DNA of 64,000 nucleotides from Clostridium sp. UBA699 (lineage in GTDB: Bacteria > Bacillota > Clostridia > Clostridiales > Clostridiaceae), in the NCBI GenBank assembly GCA_002298915.1, contig DBML01000001.1, positions 62,001-126,000 on the forward strand, read 5' to 3'. Below are positions 42,461 to 52,584 of this stretch, in pieces. The notes beneath the pieces were generated by a model. It saw only the letters and a list, made by a program, of their open reading frames with translations. It ran no database searches and was not told the DNA's origin. The translations under genes were made by a program, and so were the position numbers. Each line of letters opens with the position of its first letter. The stretch's first letter is position 1.

Positions 42461-42489
42461 TTGACAATAAAAATCAGGAGTGATAACAT
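42461..42489 (+). promoter_or_regulatory. Promoter of the hrcA operon
   Basis: TTGACA (42461-42466), 17-base spacer, TAACAT (42484-42489); transcription should begin near 42496. Confidence 0.8.
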
Positions 42490-42502
42490 TTTAGACAGGT
42501 GA

Positions 42503-42529
42503 TTAGCACTCACCATTGACGAGTGCTAA
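42503..42529. promoter_or_regulatory. CIRCE element (HrcA operator)
   Basis: TTAGCACTC, 9-base spacer, GAGTGCTAA: an exact match to the CIRCE consensus, just downstream of the start point. HrcA bound here represses the whole chaperone operon and is released on heat shock. Confidence 0.98.
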
Positions 42530-42546
42530 CAGAGAGAGGTGATATT

Positions 42547-43587
42547 ATGGAAATGGATGTAAGAAAGATAAAGATACTCAGGGCCATCATAAACGATTAT
42601 ATAAACACCGGTGAACCTGTCGGATCCAGGACCATAGCTAAGAAGTACGACCTCGGAGTGAGCCCTGCCACGATAAGGAACGAGATGTCCGACCTGGAGG
42701 AGATGGGGTACCTTGAGCACCTCCACACTTCCTCGGGAAGAAAGCCTTCGGACAAAGGCTACAGGCTTTACGTGGACAAGCTCATGAACCAGCACCAGCT
42801 CACCTCTGAGGAGGAGCTGATCATAAAGTCGAAGCTTCTTGACACCGCACTGTTCGAGATGGACAGGATGCTTAAGCAGGCGACTCTTCTCGTGTCCGAG
42901 CTCACAAAGCTCACCTGCATAGTGAATCCTCCGTCGGTCACCCACAGCGCCATAAAATCTCTGCAGCTTATGAGCCTCGACGAGAACCAGATGCTGCTGC
43001 TGGTTATCACCGACAACGGCATAATAAAGAACAACATAATCAAGGTGCAGCACAGCCCTCAGGACATGAACGTCATAATAAGGCTTAACAACATAATTAA
43101 CATCAGGCTCAGGGGCCTTAACGTGGAGGAGATAAACCTCACCGTAATAAACAACCTCAGGAACGACCTGGCCGGTTATGAAGACATCTTCAACGCGGTA
43201 CTGCCGGTGCTCTACGAGAGCCTCGCAAAGGCAAGCTCTGCCGAGGCATACGTGGAGGGAGCCGAAAACATATTCAACTACCCAGAGTACAACGACATTG
43301 AAAAGGCCAAGGAGTTCCTTACGCTCCTGGGCAACAAGAGCAAGCTCCAGGGGCTTCTAAGGGGCAGCGCAAACATAAACATAAGCATAGGCAACGAGAA
43401 CGCGCTGGACGACGCCCGCGAATGCAGCGTTGTTACAGCCGTCTACAGGCTCCACGACAAGCCTATAGGCTCCATCGGCGTCATAGGCCCTACGAGGATA
43501 CAGTACTCGAAGGTCGTTACGGTGCTGGACAAGATAGTAAGGGAGATAAACGAGAGCATAACCCACAATTATTTGGATGATAGATAA
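42547..43587 (+). CDS. hrcA: Heat-inducible transcription repressor HrcA
   Basis: 346 residues. An N-terminal winged helix (about 1-75: INDYINTGEPVGSRTIAKKY, SPATIRNEMSDLEEMGYL) and a GAF-like C-terminal domain, with TAVYRLHDKPIGSIGVIGPTR near the end. It binds CIRCE and needs GroEL for activity in other Firmicutes. GAGGTGA precedes the ATG at 42547. The exact CIRCE 18 bases upstream shows autoregulation. Confidence 0.97.
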   Translation: MEMDVRKIKILRAIINDYINTGEPVGSRTIAKKYDLGVSPATIRNEMSDLEEMGYLEHLHTSSGRKPSDKGYRLYVDKLMNQHQLTSEEELIIKSKLLDTALFEMDRMLKQATLLVSELTKLTCIVNPPSVTHSAIKSLQLMSLDENQMLLLVITDNGIIKNNIIKVQHSPQDMNVIIRLNNIINIRLRGLNVEEINLTVINNLRNDLAGYEDIFNAVLPVLYESLAKASSAEAYVEGAENIFNYPEYNDIEKAKEFLTLLGNKSKLQGLLRGSANINISIGNENALDDARECSVVTAVYRLHDKPIGSIGVIGPTRIQYSKVVTVLDKIVREINESITHNYLDDR

Positions 43588-43615
43588 GAAAATACTAGAT
43601 TGGAGGAACTTATCA

Positions 43616-44191
43616 ATGTGTGAAAACCAGGAAGTCAACCAGGAGATGGACCAGGCGGCCGATCAGACGGTTGAACAGGAAATGGTTCAGGAGGAGCCTG
43701 CAGGGGATCTGAAGAAGCAGCTTGAAGAAGCGAAGCTTGAGATCGTCAAGCAGTCCGACGAGGCGACAAAGTTCAGGAACGAGCTGGAGACCCTTAAGGA
43801 CCGGTTCGCAAGGACTATGGCGGAGTACGAGAACTACAGGAAGAGGACCTCAAAGGAGAAGGAAGGCATATACACTTCCGCCTGCGAGGACATCCTGAAG
43901 GCGGTCCTGCCTGTGCTGGACAACCTAGAGAGGGCGGCGGCCGTCGAGGGCAGCGTGGAGGACCTCAAGAAAGGCATAGACATGACGGTCAAGCAGTTCA
44001 GGGACGCCCTGGAGAAGCTGCAGGTGGAGGAGATCCCGACAGACAGCGGCTTCGACCCGAACTTCCACGAGGCAGTGATGCACGTGGTGGACGAGAGCCT
44101 GGAGCAGAACGTCATCACAGACGTGTTCCAGAAGGGGTACAAGAGGGGCGACAAGGTGCTCAGGGCCAGCATGGTCAAGGTAGCTAATTAA
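43616..44191 (+). CDS. grpE: GrpE, DnaK nucleotide-exchange factor
   Basis: 191 residues. A Gln/Glu-rich disordered N-terminus (1-35), then the long dimeric helix (LKKQLEEAKLEIVKQSDEATKFRNEL...) and the C-terminal beta-wing with DSGFDPNFHEAVMHV and GYKRGDKVLRASMVKV, the GrpE signature. GGAGG lies before the ATG at 43616. Second gene of the CIRCE operon, 28 bases after hrcA. Confidence 0.97.
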   Translation: MCENQEVNQEMDQAADQTVEQEMVQEEPAGDLKKQLEEAKLEIVKQSDEATKFRNELETLKDRFARTMAEYENYRKRTSKEKEGIYTSACEDILKAVLPVLDNLERAAAVEGSVEDLKKGIDMTVKQFRDALEKLQVEEIPTDSGFDPNFHEAVMHVVDESLEQNVITDVFQKGYKRGDKVLRASMVKVAN

Positions 44192-44241
44192 CTATTAATA
44201 TATAAGGAAATATCAAGCTAAATTTTAGGAGGTAATTTCAA

Positions 44242-46086
<1,845 letters not shown>

Positions 46087-46116
46087 TTTACAAAGCTGCT
46101 CAAAATAGTGTATAAT
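46087..46116 (+). promoter_or_regulatory. Candidate internal promoter before dnaJ
   Basis: TTTACA (46087-46092), 18-base spacer, TATAAT (46111-46116), starting right after the dnaK stop; it would give dnaJ its own transcript. Confidence 0.6.
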
Positions 46117-46129
46117 ATAGTGCTGTGAC

Positions 46130-46164
46130 AATTAAGGGATGAGTATAATGCTCCTCCCTTAATT
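46130..46164 (+). other. Hairpin between dnaK and dnaJ
   Basis: AATTAAGGGA (46130-46139) pairs with TCCCTTAATT (46155-46164), with an inner GAG/CTC pair. There is no T run, so it is not a terminator. It lies at the 5' end of the predicted dnaJ transcript and may stabilise it or mark an RNA-processing site. Confidence 0.6.
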
Positions 46165-46211
46165 TAAGTAAATGAGAGTCAGTTATTAATTTTAGGTGGT
46201 GAAACTGCAAA

Positions 46212-47351
46212 ATGGCGAAAAAAGATTTCTATGAGGTGCTTGGCCTCCAGAAGGGTGCCAGCGATGATGAAATTAAAAAAGCCTTCAGGAAATTAGCGAT
46301 AAAATACCATCCCGACAAAAATCAGGGAGACAAGGAAGCCGAGGAGAAGTTCAAGGAGATCAACGAGGCTTACCAGGTGCTTTCGGATCCTGAGAAGAAA
46401 GCAAGATATGACCAGTACGGGGATGCGGACTTCGGCGCGGGCGGCTACGGCGGCTACGGAGCGGAAGGCTTCGACTTCTCGGACTTCGGAGGCTTCGGAG
46501 ACATATTCGATTCGTTCTTCGGCGGTGGCGGCGGAGGAAGAAGGAAAAAGGGCGGCCCTGAAAGGGGAGCGGACCTGGAGTACACGATCACCCTCACCTT
46601 CGAGGAGGCTGTTGCGGGAGCTGAGAAGGAAATCTCGATCACAAGGAACGAGAAGTGCGAAACCTGCGGCGGTACGGGAGCCAAGGAAGGAACCCAGCCC
46701 AAGACCTGCGACAAATGCGGCGGAACAGGGCAGATCAGGGTCCAGAGGAACACACCTCTCGGAAGCTTCATGAGCACCAGCACCTGCGACAAGTGCGGCG
46801 GAAAAGGGACAATAATAACCGACCCTTGCCAGGACTGCAAAGGCTTGGGAAAGATAAGGAAGAACAGGAAGATAACTGTGAACATACCTGCCGGAGTGGA
46901 CACCGGCAACGTTATACCTCTCAGGGGACAGGGAGACCATGGTGCGAACGGAGGACCTGCAGGGGACCTTTACGTGAACATAAGGGTCATGCCTCACAAG
47001 CTTTTCAAGAGGAAGGGCTACGACATATTCATGGATTCCCACATCAGCTTCTCAAAGGCTGCAATGGGAGTTGAGCTCAAGGTTCCGACCATAGATGGCG
47101 ACGTGAAGTACAGCGTGCCAGCCGGAACGCAGCCTGGAACGGTGTTCAGGCTCAAGGGCAAGGGTGTGCCTAAGGTTAACGGACACGGCAGGGGAGACCA
47201 GTACGTCAACGTAGTAGTTGACATACCTAAGACCCTCAACGCCAAGCAGAAGGAAGCGCTGCTGATGTACATGGAAGCAAGCGGAGAAATTTCAGAGGAA
47301 GATGGCAGCAAGAAATCCTTCATGGACAAGCTGAAGGACAGTTTCAAGTAG
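46212..47351 (+). CDS. dnaJ: Chaperone DnaJ (Hsp40)
   Basis: 379 residues with all type I DnaJ parts: J domain with HPD ([10 protein letters not shown]), Gly/Phe-rich linker (about 75-115), four CxxCxGxG zinc repeats ([32 protein letters not shown]), and the two C-terminal substrate domains. It stimulates DnaK ATP hydrolysis and delivers clients. AGGTGGTGA precedes the ATG. Last of the heat-shock set; a terminator follows. Confidence 0.98.
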   Translation: MAKKDFYEVLGLQKGASDDEIKKAFRKLAIKYHPDKNQGDKEAEEKFKEINEAYQVLSDPEKKARYDQYGDADFGAGGYGGYGAEGFDFSDFGGFGDIFDSFFGGGGGGRRKKGGPERGADLEYTITLTFEEAVAGAEKEISITRNEKCETCGGTGAKEGTQPKTCDKCGGTGQIRVQRNTPLGSFMSTSTCDKCGGKGTIITDPCQDCKGLGKIRKNRKITVNIPAGVDTGNVIPLRGQGDHGANGGPAGDLYVNIRVMPHKLFKRKGYDIFMDSHISFSKAAMGVELKVPTIDGDVKYSVPAGTQPGTVFRLKGKGVPKVNGHGRGDQYVNVVVDIPKTLNAKQKEALLMYMEASGEISEEDGSKKSFMDKLKDSFK

Positions 47352-47358
47352 GACGGCT

Positions 47359-47391
47359 CTGCTTCTCGACAGGAGAAGCAGGGTCTTTTTC
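47359..47391 (+). terminator. Terminator after dnaJ
   Basis: CTGCTTCTC (47359-47367) pairs with GAGAAGCAG (47373-47381), followed by GGTCTTTTT. Confidence 0.85.
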
Positions 47392-47420
47392 AGATTAATA
47401 GAGGATAGGGAGATGAGATG

Positions 47421-48377
47421 ATGGACAAGGAAAAGGACTGGCTCGAGGTAACCATAATCACAAGCAGCGAAGCCATAGAAGCGGTTTACGGGATACTCTA
47501 CAACACGGACGTCCAGGGTGTTTCCATAGAGGACCCTGAGGATGTGGAGTTCAAGAAAAAGAACCCGGGGGACTGGGACTACTTCGACGAGACCCTGCTA
47601 GAGGTCAAGGAGGGCGCTATTATCAAGGCTTACTTCAAGGAGGACGAGAACTTCGAGGACCACATAAAATACATAAGGGAGTCCTTCGACAAGATCGGCG
47701 ACTACGGCATCGACAAGGGGAAAGGCATAGTAACGGTGACGAAGGTCAACGAAGAGGACTGGGAGAACAACTGGAAGAAGTACTACAAGCCAGCGAAGGT
47801 CGGTGACAGGATAGTCATCAAGCCTGTATGGGAAGAGTACGAAGGCGAAGAAGGGGACATCATCGTGGAGCTCGACCCCGGCATGGCCTTCGGCACAGGG
47901 ACCCACGAGACCACCAGGATGTGCATAAAGGCCCTGGAGAAGTACGTGAGCAAGGACTCTACCGTGTTCGACATAGGCACCGGCTCGGGCATACTGGCTA
48001 TAGTGGCTGCAAAGCTTCAGGCCGCTAAGGTCATAGGCGTGGACCTAGACCCTGTGGCAGTTAAATCCGCACAGGAGAACGTGAAGCTGAACAAGCTTGA
48101 CAACATAGAGATACTCCACGGAAACCTGCTGGACGTGGTCGAGGGCAAGGCCGACATAGTGGTGGCGAACATCATAGCCGACATCATCCTTATACTGATG
48201 GACGACGTGAAGAAGTGCATAAACAAGGGCGGATGGTTCATATCCTCGGGCATCCTAAAGGACAGGAAGGAAGAGGTTGCGGAAAAGCTCACGGGCGCCG
48301 GTTTCGAGGTTGCAGAGGCAAACGTTGAGGGCGAATGGGCCTGCATAGTTGCAAGATACAGCGGGGAGAGAGCATAA
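47421..48377 (+). CDS. prmA: Ribosomal protein L11 methyltransferase
   Basis: 318 residues. An N-terminal L11-recognition domain (about 1-110) is joined to a Rossmann methyltransferase with FGTGTHETT, the SAM motif [13 protein letters not shown] and the catalytic-loop VANIIADII. It trimethylates L11. Two ATGs are adjacent; the second (47421) has better spacing from AGGGAG. It overlaps rsmE by one base. The prmA-rsmE-mtaB order after dnaJ is standard in Firmicutes. Confidence 0.95.
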   Translation: MDKEKDWLEVTIITSSEAIEAVYGILYNTDVQGVSIEDPEDVEFKKKNPGDWDYFDETLLEVKEGAIIKAYFKEDENFEDHIKYIRESFDKIGDYGIDKGKGIVTVTKVNEEDWENNWKKYYKPAKVGDRIVIKPVWEEYEGEEGDIIVELDPGMAFGTGTHETTRMCIKALEKYVSKDSTVFDIGTGSGILAIVAAKLQAAKVIGVDLDPVAVKSAQENVKLNKLDNIEILHGNLLDVVEGKADIVVANIIADIILILMDDVKKCINKGGWFISSGILKDRKEEVAEKLTGAGFEVAEANVEGEWACIVARYSGERA

Positions 48378-49129
48378 TGCATAAGTTCTTTATACCACAG
48401 GAAAACATCAACGGTGAAACTGCGGTAATAGACGGAGAGGACGTCAAGCACATATACAAGGTGCTCAGGCTCGAGGAGGGCGACCAGGTCAGCCTGAACG
48501 ACTGCCAGGGCGCGGAATACCTTGCGGAGATAACTGACGTCAGTAAGAAAGAGGTAACGCTTAAGATAATAAAGAAGCTTGAGACGAACAACGAGAGCCC
48601 GGTGGGCATCTACCTCTACCAGGGTATCCCTAAGTCGCAGAAGATGGACCTAATAGCGCAGAAGGCGACGGAGCTTGGGGTAATGGAGATAACGCCGGTT
48701 ATAACAGAGAGGGTTGTCGTCAAGAGCGAACTTGGTGAATACCGGAAGCTTGACAGGTGGAACAGGATAGCGCTCGAGGCCTGCAAGCAGAGCAAGAGGA
48801 CACTCATACCGAAGATAAACCAGCCATTGGAGTTCGAGGACATGCTGAAGGCACTGTCGGCTGCGGACCTAATACTTGTCCCCTACGAGAACCAGGAAGG
48901 CAAGGGACTGAGGAAGGTCTGCCGGGATATCGACAGGGCTAAGGTTAAAAGCGTTGCGATCGTCATAGGTCCTGAGGGGGGCTTCGAGCCTTCAGAGATA
49001 GATGAGCTGGAACGCATAGGAGCTCACATAATAACGCTGGGGCCTAGGATACTCAGGACCGAGACGGCGGGGTTCGTGTGCTCTGCGCTCGTGCTGTACG
49101 AGCTGGGAGATTTGGGAGGAGAATTATAG
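48377..49129 (+). CDS. rsmE: 16S rRNA m3U1498 methyltransferase
   Basis: 250 residues: an N-terminal PUA-like domain (about 1-70, HIYKVLRLEEGDQV) and a C-terminal SPOUT knot with IGPEGGFEPSEIDEL and LGPRILRTETAG, the RsmE signatures. It methylates U1498 of 16S rRNA. The ATG overlaps the prmA stop (TAATG). The stop is immediately followed by the mtaB ATG. Confidence 0.96.
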   Translation: MHKFFIPQENINGETAVIDGEDVKHIYKVLRLEEGDQVSLNDCQGAEYLAEITDVSKKEVTLKIIKKLETNNESPVGIYLYQGIPKSQKMDLIAQKATELGVMEITPVITERVVVKSELGEYRKLDRWNRIALEACKQSKRTLIPKINQPLEFEDMLKALSAADLILVPYENQEGKGLRKVCRDIDRAKVKSVAIVIGPEGGFEPSEIDELERIGAHIITLGPRILRTETAGFVCSALVLYELGDLGGEL

Positions 49130-50434
49130 ATGAAGGCAGCATTTGCTACTTTGGGCTGCAGGACAAACCAGTACGAAACTGAAGCCATGATAGAGAAATT
49201 CAAAAGGGACGGCTACGAGATCGTGGATTTCGACGAGTTCGCGGACGTCTACGTTATAAACACCTGCACGGTCACCAACATGGGAGACAAGAAATCGAGG
49301 CAGATGATAAGCAGGGCCAGGAAGGAGAACGGGGATGCTGTGATCGCCGTCGTTGGCTGCTATTCGCAGATAAAACCCGAGGAGGTCTCCCACATCGAAG
49401 GCGTCGACGTGGTCCTTGGCACAAGGAACAAGGGAGACGTTGTGTACTGGGTAAACAGGGCCAGGGAGGAACGCGAGAAGATCGTGGAGGTCTCCGACGT
49501 CATGAAGGACACAGAGTTCGAGGAGCTGGACGTAGAGGAGTACAGGGACAGGACGAGGGCTTTCGTGAAGGTCCAGGACGGCTGCAACCGTTTCTGCTCC
49601 TACTGCCTCATACCTTACGCCAGGGGTGCTGTCTGCAGCAAGGATCCGGAGAAGGCGCTGGCAGAGGTCAGAAAGCTGGCAGAGCACGGCTTCAAGGAGG
49701 TCGTACTCACGGGCATACACATCGCCTCCTACGGCGCGGACCTCGAGGGCGGCTGGAACCTCTTGAAGCTCCTTCAGGAGATAGACAAGGTCGAAGGGAT
49801 AGAGAGGGTCGGGATAGGCTCCATAGACCCGCAGTTCTTCACTGACGAGGCGATCGAGGCTACCGCGAAGCTGAAAAAGCTTCTTCCTCATTTCCATCTG
49901 TCGCTCCAGAGCGGCTGCAACGAAACCCTGAAAAGGATGAACAGGAAGTACACCACCCAGGAATACAGGCGCATAGTTGACCTTTTGAGGGAAAAGAACG
50001 GGGACGTGTCCATAACCACGGACATAATCGTGGGCTTCCCGGGGGAGACTGAGGAGGAGTTCGAGGAGACCTTCGGGTTCCTCGAGAGCATCGAGCTTTC
50101 GAAGATGCATATCTTCAAGTTCAGCCCAAGGGAAGGCACGAAGGCCGCAACCATGAAGGGGCAGGTGGACGGAGTCAGGAAGGACGAGAGGAGCAAGAGG
50201 CTCATCGCGCTTGACGAGCAGCTTGAAAAGAAGTTCAGGGCAAGGTTCCTGGGCAGGGAGATGCCCGTCCTCTACGAGCAGAAGCTTGGAAAAGAGGGGA
50301 ACCTTTACGAAGGCTACACCGACAACTACATCAAGGTCGTGGCGGAATCTGACAGGGACATCTCCGGCGAGATAATAAATACGAGAACATTCGAAGAACA
50401 GGATGGATTTTTGAGAGGCAATTTGTTAAAATAG
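49130..50434 (+). CDS. mtaB: tRNA t6A37 methylthiotransferase
   Basis: 434 residues. N-terminal UPF0004 domain with three cluster cysteines (LGCRTNQYE Cys10, NTCTVTN, VVGCYSQ), radical SAM domain with Cys152, Cys156 and Cys159 in CNRFCSYC, and a C-terminal TRAM domain (from about 370). MtaB converts t6A to ms2t6A in tRNAs; the CRTNQYET start separates it from MiaB and RimO. It begins on the base after the rsmE stop. GGAGGAG is just upstream. Confidence 0.96.
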   Translation: MKAAFATLGCRTNQYETEAMIEKFKRDGYEIVDFDEFADVYVINTCTVTNMGDKKSRQMISRARKENGDAVIAVVGCYSQIKPEEVSHIEGVDVVLGTRNKGDVVYWVNRAREEREKIVEVSDVMKDTEFEELDVEEYRDRTRAFVKVQDGCNRFCSYCLIPYARGAVCSKDPEKALAEVRKLAEHGFKEVVLTGIHIASYGADLEGGWNLLKLLQEIDKVEGIERVGIGSIDPQFFTDEAIEATAKLKKLLPHFHLSLQSGCNETLKRMNRKYTTQEYRRIVDLLREKNGDVSITTDIIVGFPGETEEEFEETFGFLESIELSKMHIFKFSPREGTKAATMKGQVDGVRKDERSKRLIALDEQLEKKFRARFLGREMPVLYEQKLGKEGNLYEGYTDNYIKVVAESDRDISGEIINTRTFEEQDGFLRGNLLK

Positions 50435-50484
50435 TAATAATATAGAAAAATATATTACTCACTAATTCAAGGGAGGTGAAACGA

Positions 50485-50829
50485 ATGGATGATTGTTTAT
50501 TCTGCAAAATAATAAAAGGAGAAATACCTAGCACCAAGGTTTACGAAGACGACAAGGTATTCTGCTTTAAGGATATCGCTCCTGAAGCTCCAGTTCATGT
50601 TTTAACTGTACCTAAGAAACACATATCGACGCTCAACGAGCTGACAGAGGAAGACTCGGCGCTGGTTGCCCACGCTTTCATGGTGATGCAGAAGCTTGCA
50701 AAGGAATTCGGCATGGACGAATCAGGCTACAGGATCGTATCAAACTGCAACAAGGACGGAGGACAGACCGTCTTCCACATCCACTTCCATCTGCTCGGAG
50801 GAAGAGCGATGGCATGGCCTCCGGGCTAA
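50485..50829 (+). CDS. HIT-family histidine triad nucleotide-binding protein
   Basis: 114 residues. It begins DDCLFCKIIKGEIPS (zinc-type Cys pair) and ends with the histidine triad HIHFHLLGGRAMAWPPG, as in HinT-type purine phosphoramidases. The cellular substrate is uncertain. GGGAGGTGA precedes the ATG at 50485; an in-frame GTG at 50476 belongs to that ribosome site. It lies between mtaB and rpsU, its usual Firmicute position. Confidence 0.95.
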   Translation: MDDCLFCKIIKGEIPSTKVYEDDKVFCFKDIAPEAPVHVLTVPKKHISTLNELTEEDSALVAHAFMVMQKLAKEFGMDESGYRIVSNCNKDGGQTVFHIHFHLLGGRAMAWPPG

Positions 50830-50859
50830 CAATAAGGCGCCGCTGCCTCAACTATGCTG

Positions 50860-50889
50860 TTGACAGTGGGTTGATTATTATTGTATAAT
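50860..50889 (+). promoter_or_regulatory. Promoter of rpsU-yqeY
   Basis: TTGACA (50860-50865), 18-base spacer, TATAAT (50884-50889): consensus boxes. The leader is about 75 bases. Confidence 0.85.
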
Positions 50890-50968
50890 AGACTATGTGC
50901 TAAATGACCCACATTGGCTGCGTTTAATTTTTTTAAATTAAAGTGAGCTAGCGGAGGGAGGGATAAAT

Positions 50969-51145
50969 ATGTCAGAGATAAAAGTTGGAGAAAACGAAAC
51001 CTTAGAAAGTGCACTGAGAAGGTTCAAGAGAAAGTGTGCGAGAGCTGGTGTTCTATCAGAAGTTAGAAAGAGAGAGCACTATGAAAAGCCAAGCGTAAAG
51101 AAAAAGAAAAAATCAGAAGCTGCTAGAAAGAGAAAGTTTAAATAA
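50969..51145 (+). CDS. rpsU: 30S ribosomal protein S21
   Basis: 58 residues: the S21 sequence [20 protein letters not shown], then a very basic C-terminus ([15 protein letters not shown]). S21 sits near the anti-Shine-Dalgarno end of 16S rRNA and helps initiation. GGAGGGAGG precedes the ATG. yqeY follows after 24 bases. Confidence 0.97.
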   Translation: MSEIKVGENETLESALRRFKRKCARAGVLSEVRKREHYEKPSVKKKKKSEAARKRKFK

Positions 51146-51169
51146 TATTCTTTGAAAGAAGGTACCAAT

Positions 51170-51616
51170 ATGACTCTTAAGGAAAGATTGCAAGAGGATT
51201 GGAAAACCGCTTTAAAAGCAAAGGATAAATTTAAAGCGAATGCTATCAGCATGGCCAAGTCAGCTGTACTTGTCGCTGAAAAGAAAGACGGCGTGGAGCT
51301 AGATGACGCGCAGATCGTCGAAGTTTTGGCAAAGGAAGTAAAGCAAAGGCGTGATGCGATGCTGGAGTTTGAAAAGGGCAATAGGCAAGATTTAGTCGAG
51401 CAGACTAAAGCTGAGATTGAAATTTTGTTAAATTACCTTCCTCAGCAATTAAGTGAAAGTGAAATTTCCGATATTGTTCGTCAAGCAGTTGATGAAGTGG
51501 GAGCAGCTAGCATGAAAGACATGAAGGCTGTCATGGCGATTGTAACACCTAAAACAAAGGGACGCGCTGATGGCAAGCTGGTAAGTCAGATAGTCAGAGA
51601 TTCTTTGAATAAATAA
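51170..51616 (+). CDS. yqeY: GatB/YqeY domain protein
   Basis: 148 residues, helical, with the YqeY pattern (MTLKERLQEDWKTALKAKD, SMAKSAVLVAEKKDG, LPQQLSESEI and GRADGKLVSQIV). The C-terminal part resembles the tail domain of GatB, the tRNA-dependent amidotransferase subunit; the stand-alone protein's role is not settled, though tRNA contact is presumed. ATG at 51170 follows AAGAAGG. Paired with rpsU, as in most Firmicutes. Confidence 0.95.
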   Translation: MTLKERLQEDWKTALKAKDKFKANAISMAKSAVLVAEKKDGVELDDAQIVEVLAKEVKQRRDAMLEFEKGNRQDLVEQTKAEIEILLNYLPQQLSESEISDIVRQAVDEVGAASMKDMKAVMAIVTPKTKGRADGKLVSQIVRDSLNK

Positions 51617-51630
51617 TTCTTTGAATAACG

Positions 51631-51658
51631 AAAGATTGGGTTTGTGCCCAATCTTTTT
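51631..51658 (+). terminator. Terminator after yqeY
   Basis: AAAGATTGGG (51631-51640) pairs with CCCAATCTTT (51647-51656), with more T following. Confidence 0.9.
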
Positions 51659-51729
51659 TGTTTTGCAGCCAATGGTTTTTGTGGCGAAATAGAGCTGTGT
51701 TCACCTTCGGGAATTTTATTATTAATATG

Positions 51730-51759
51730 TAGACAATCCATGTGTTTGTGTGATATAAT
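51730..51759 (+). promoter_or_regulatory. Promoter of the DUF5698-like gene
   Basis: TAGACA (51730-51735), 18-base spacer, TATAAT (51754-51759). The transcript would carry a leader of about 125 bases. Confidence 0.65.
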
Positions 51760-51765
51760 AATAAA

Positions 51766-51889
51766 GTTGCATAAGAACGCGCCTTGTGGCGCAAAACAAT
51801 TTTATCCATAAATTAAGATATTATTTGGCTCTTGTGATTTTAATTGCAAGAGCTTTTTGTTTTTGTGGCAAAAGAAATTAGGAGGAAAA
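51766..51889 (+). promoter_or_regulatory. Structured leader with attenuator-like terminator
   Basis: The leader has a tight hairpin GCGCC-TTGT-GGCGC (51779-51792), then an A/T-rich stretch. A terminator-like hairpin follows (GCTCTTG 51828-51834, CAAGAGC 51847-51853) with a T run (51854-51858), 31 bases before the ATG. A terminator between promoter and gene implies conditional read-through. I cannot match it to a known riboswitch class. Confidence 0.55.
51828..51859 (+). terminator. Leader terminator (attenuator)
   Basis: 7-bp stem GCTCTTG/CAAGAGC followed by TTTTTG, upstream of the coding start rather than after a gene. Confidence 0.65.
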
Positions 51890-52372
51890 ATGGAAATTTT
51901 TATAGTATTTTTACTGAAACTGCTCGACAACACTCTAGGTACAATGAAGAACATATATCTGGCCCGTGAAAAGTTCTTGTTTTCGAGCTTGCTGGCAGCG
52001 ATGTCTACAACTGTCTACATGATCGCTGTTGTTAGGATGGCAAAGTCAGATGGCGTATTCAGCATCATTGCGATATGTGCCGCAACATTCATAGGGACTT
52101 TGATTCCAGGGCTTTTAGTCAAAAAGTCTGAGAAGGAGAAGCTTTACATCTTTGATATCACGGCAGACAGCATGAACAGCGGCAAGGAGTTTGCAGATAT
52201 TTTAAGAATCGCGAACATCCCCACAAAAACCAGCGTTGTCTATGACAAGATGATGATAAAGACTCTGTCCATAAAGGCATACTGCGCCAATAGGGAAGAA
52301 AGCAAAATGGTGAATGAAGCCTTATACCCTGCTTTCAAATACAATGTTTATACGCCAATGATTTTGGATTAA
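51890..52372 (+). CDS. DUF5698/UPF0316-like membrane protein
   Basis: 160 residues. Three hydrophobic helices (about 2-18, 27-48, 56-76) follow an N-terminal LKLLDNTLGTMKNIYLAREK pattern; a soluble C-terminal half (about 80-160) resembles the DUF2179-type cytoplasmic domain. The family function is unknown to me. AGGAGG lies directly before the ATG at 51890. It is expressed from its own promoter through an attenuator-like leader and ends before another structured RNA segment. Confidence 0.8.
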   Translation: MEIFIVFLLKLLDNTLGTMKNIYLAREKFLFSSLLAAMSTTVYMIAVVRMAKSDGVFSIIAICAATFIGTLIPGLLVKKSEKEKLYIFDITADSMNSGKEFADILRIANIPTKTSVVYDKMMIKTLSIKAYCANREESKMVNEALYPAFKYNVYTPMILD

Positions 52373-52377
52373 GCTAA

Positions 52378-52411
52378 GCCGGGACTCGTTCGACGCACGG
52401 GTCGATCCGGC
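52378..52411 (+). ncRNA. Candidate structured RNA element
   Basis: GC-rich two-part hairpin in AT-rich DNA: GCCGG (52378-52382) with CCGGC (52407-52411), and inside it GACTCG with CGGGTC (one wobble) around a 9-base loop. It starts 6 bases after a stop codon and is followed 31 bases later by a terminator hairpin. It could be a 3' UTR element, a small RNA or part of a leader. Confidence 0.35.
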
Positions 52412-52442
52412 CTTCAATAATTGGCAATCAACCGTTTATATC

Positions 52443-52477
52443 AGGAGCCAACACTCATGGCGTTGGCTCCTTTATAT
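52443..52477 (+). terminator. Terminator after the DUF5698-like gene
   Basis: Perfect 10-bp stem AGGAGCCAAC (52443-52452) with GTTGGCTCCT (52462-52471), then TTATAT. Confidence 0.8.
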
Positions 52478-52584
52478 CGCTTCAAAACAAAAGAATAAAT
52501 TTACGCATTCTACAATTAAAACGCCTGAAAATGTGATAAAATAAAGGGTAACAAGCACTTCGACAAGATAGCAAGGGGACTATT

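Noticed and set aside
49124..50110. 328-codon open frame on the minus strand opposite mtaB
   Set aside because: Shadow of mtaB. It has no plausible motif.
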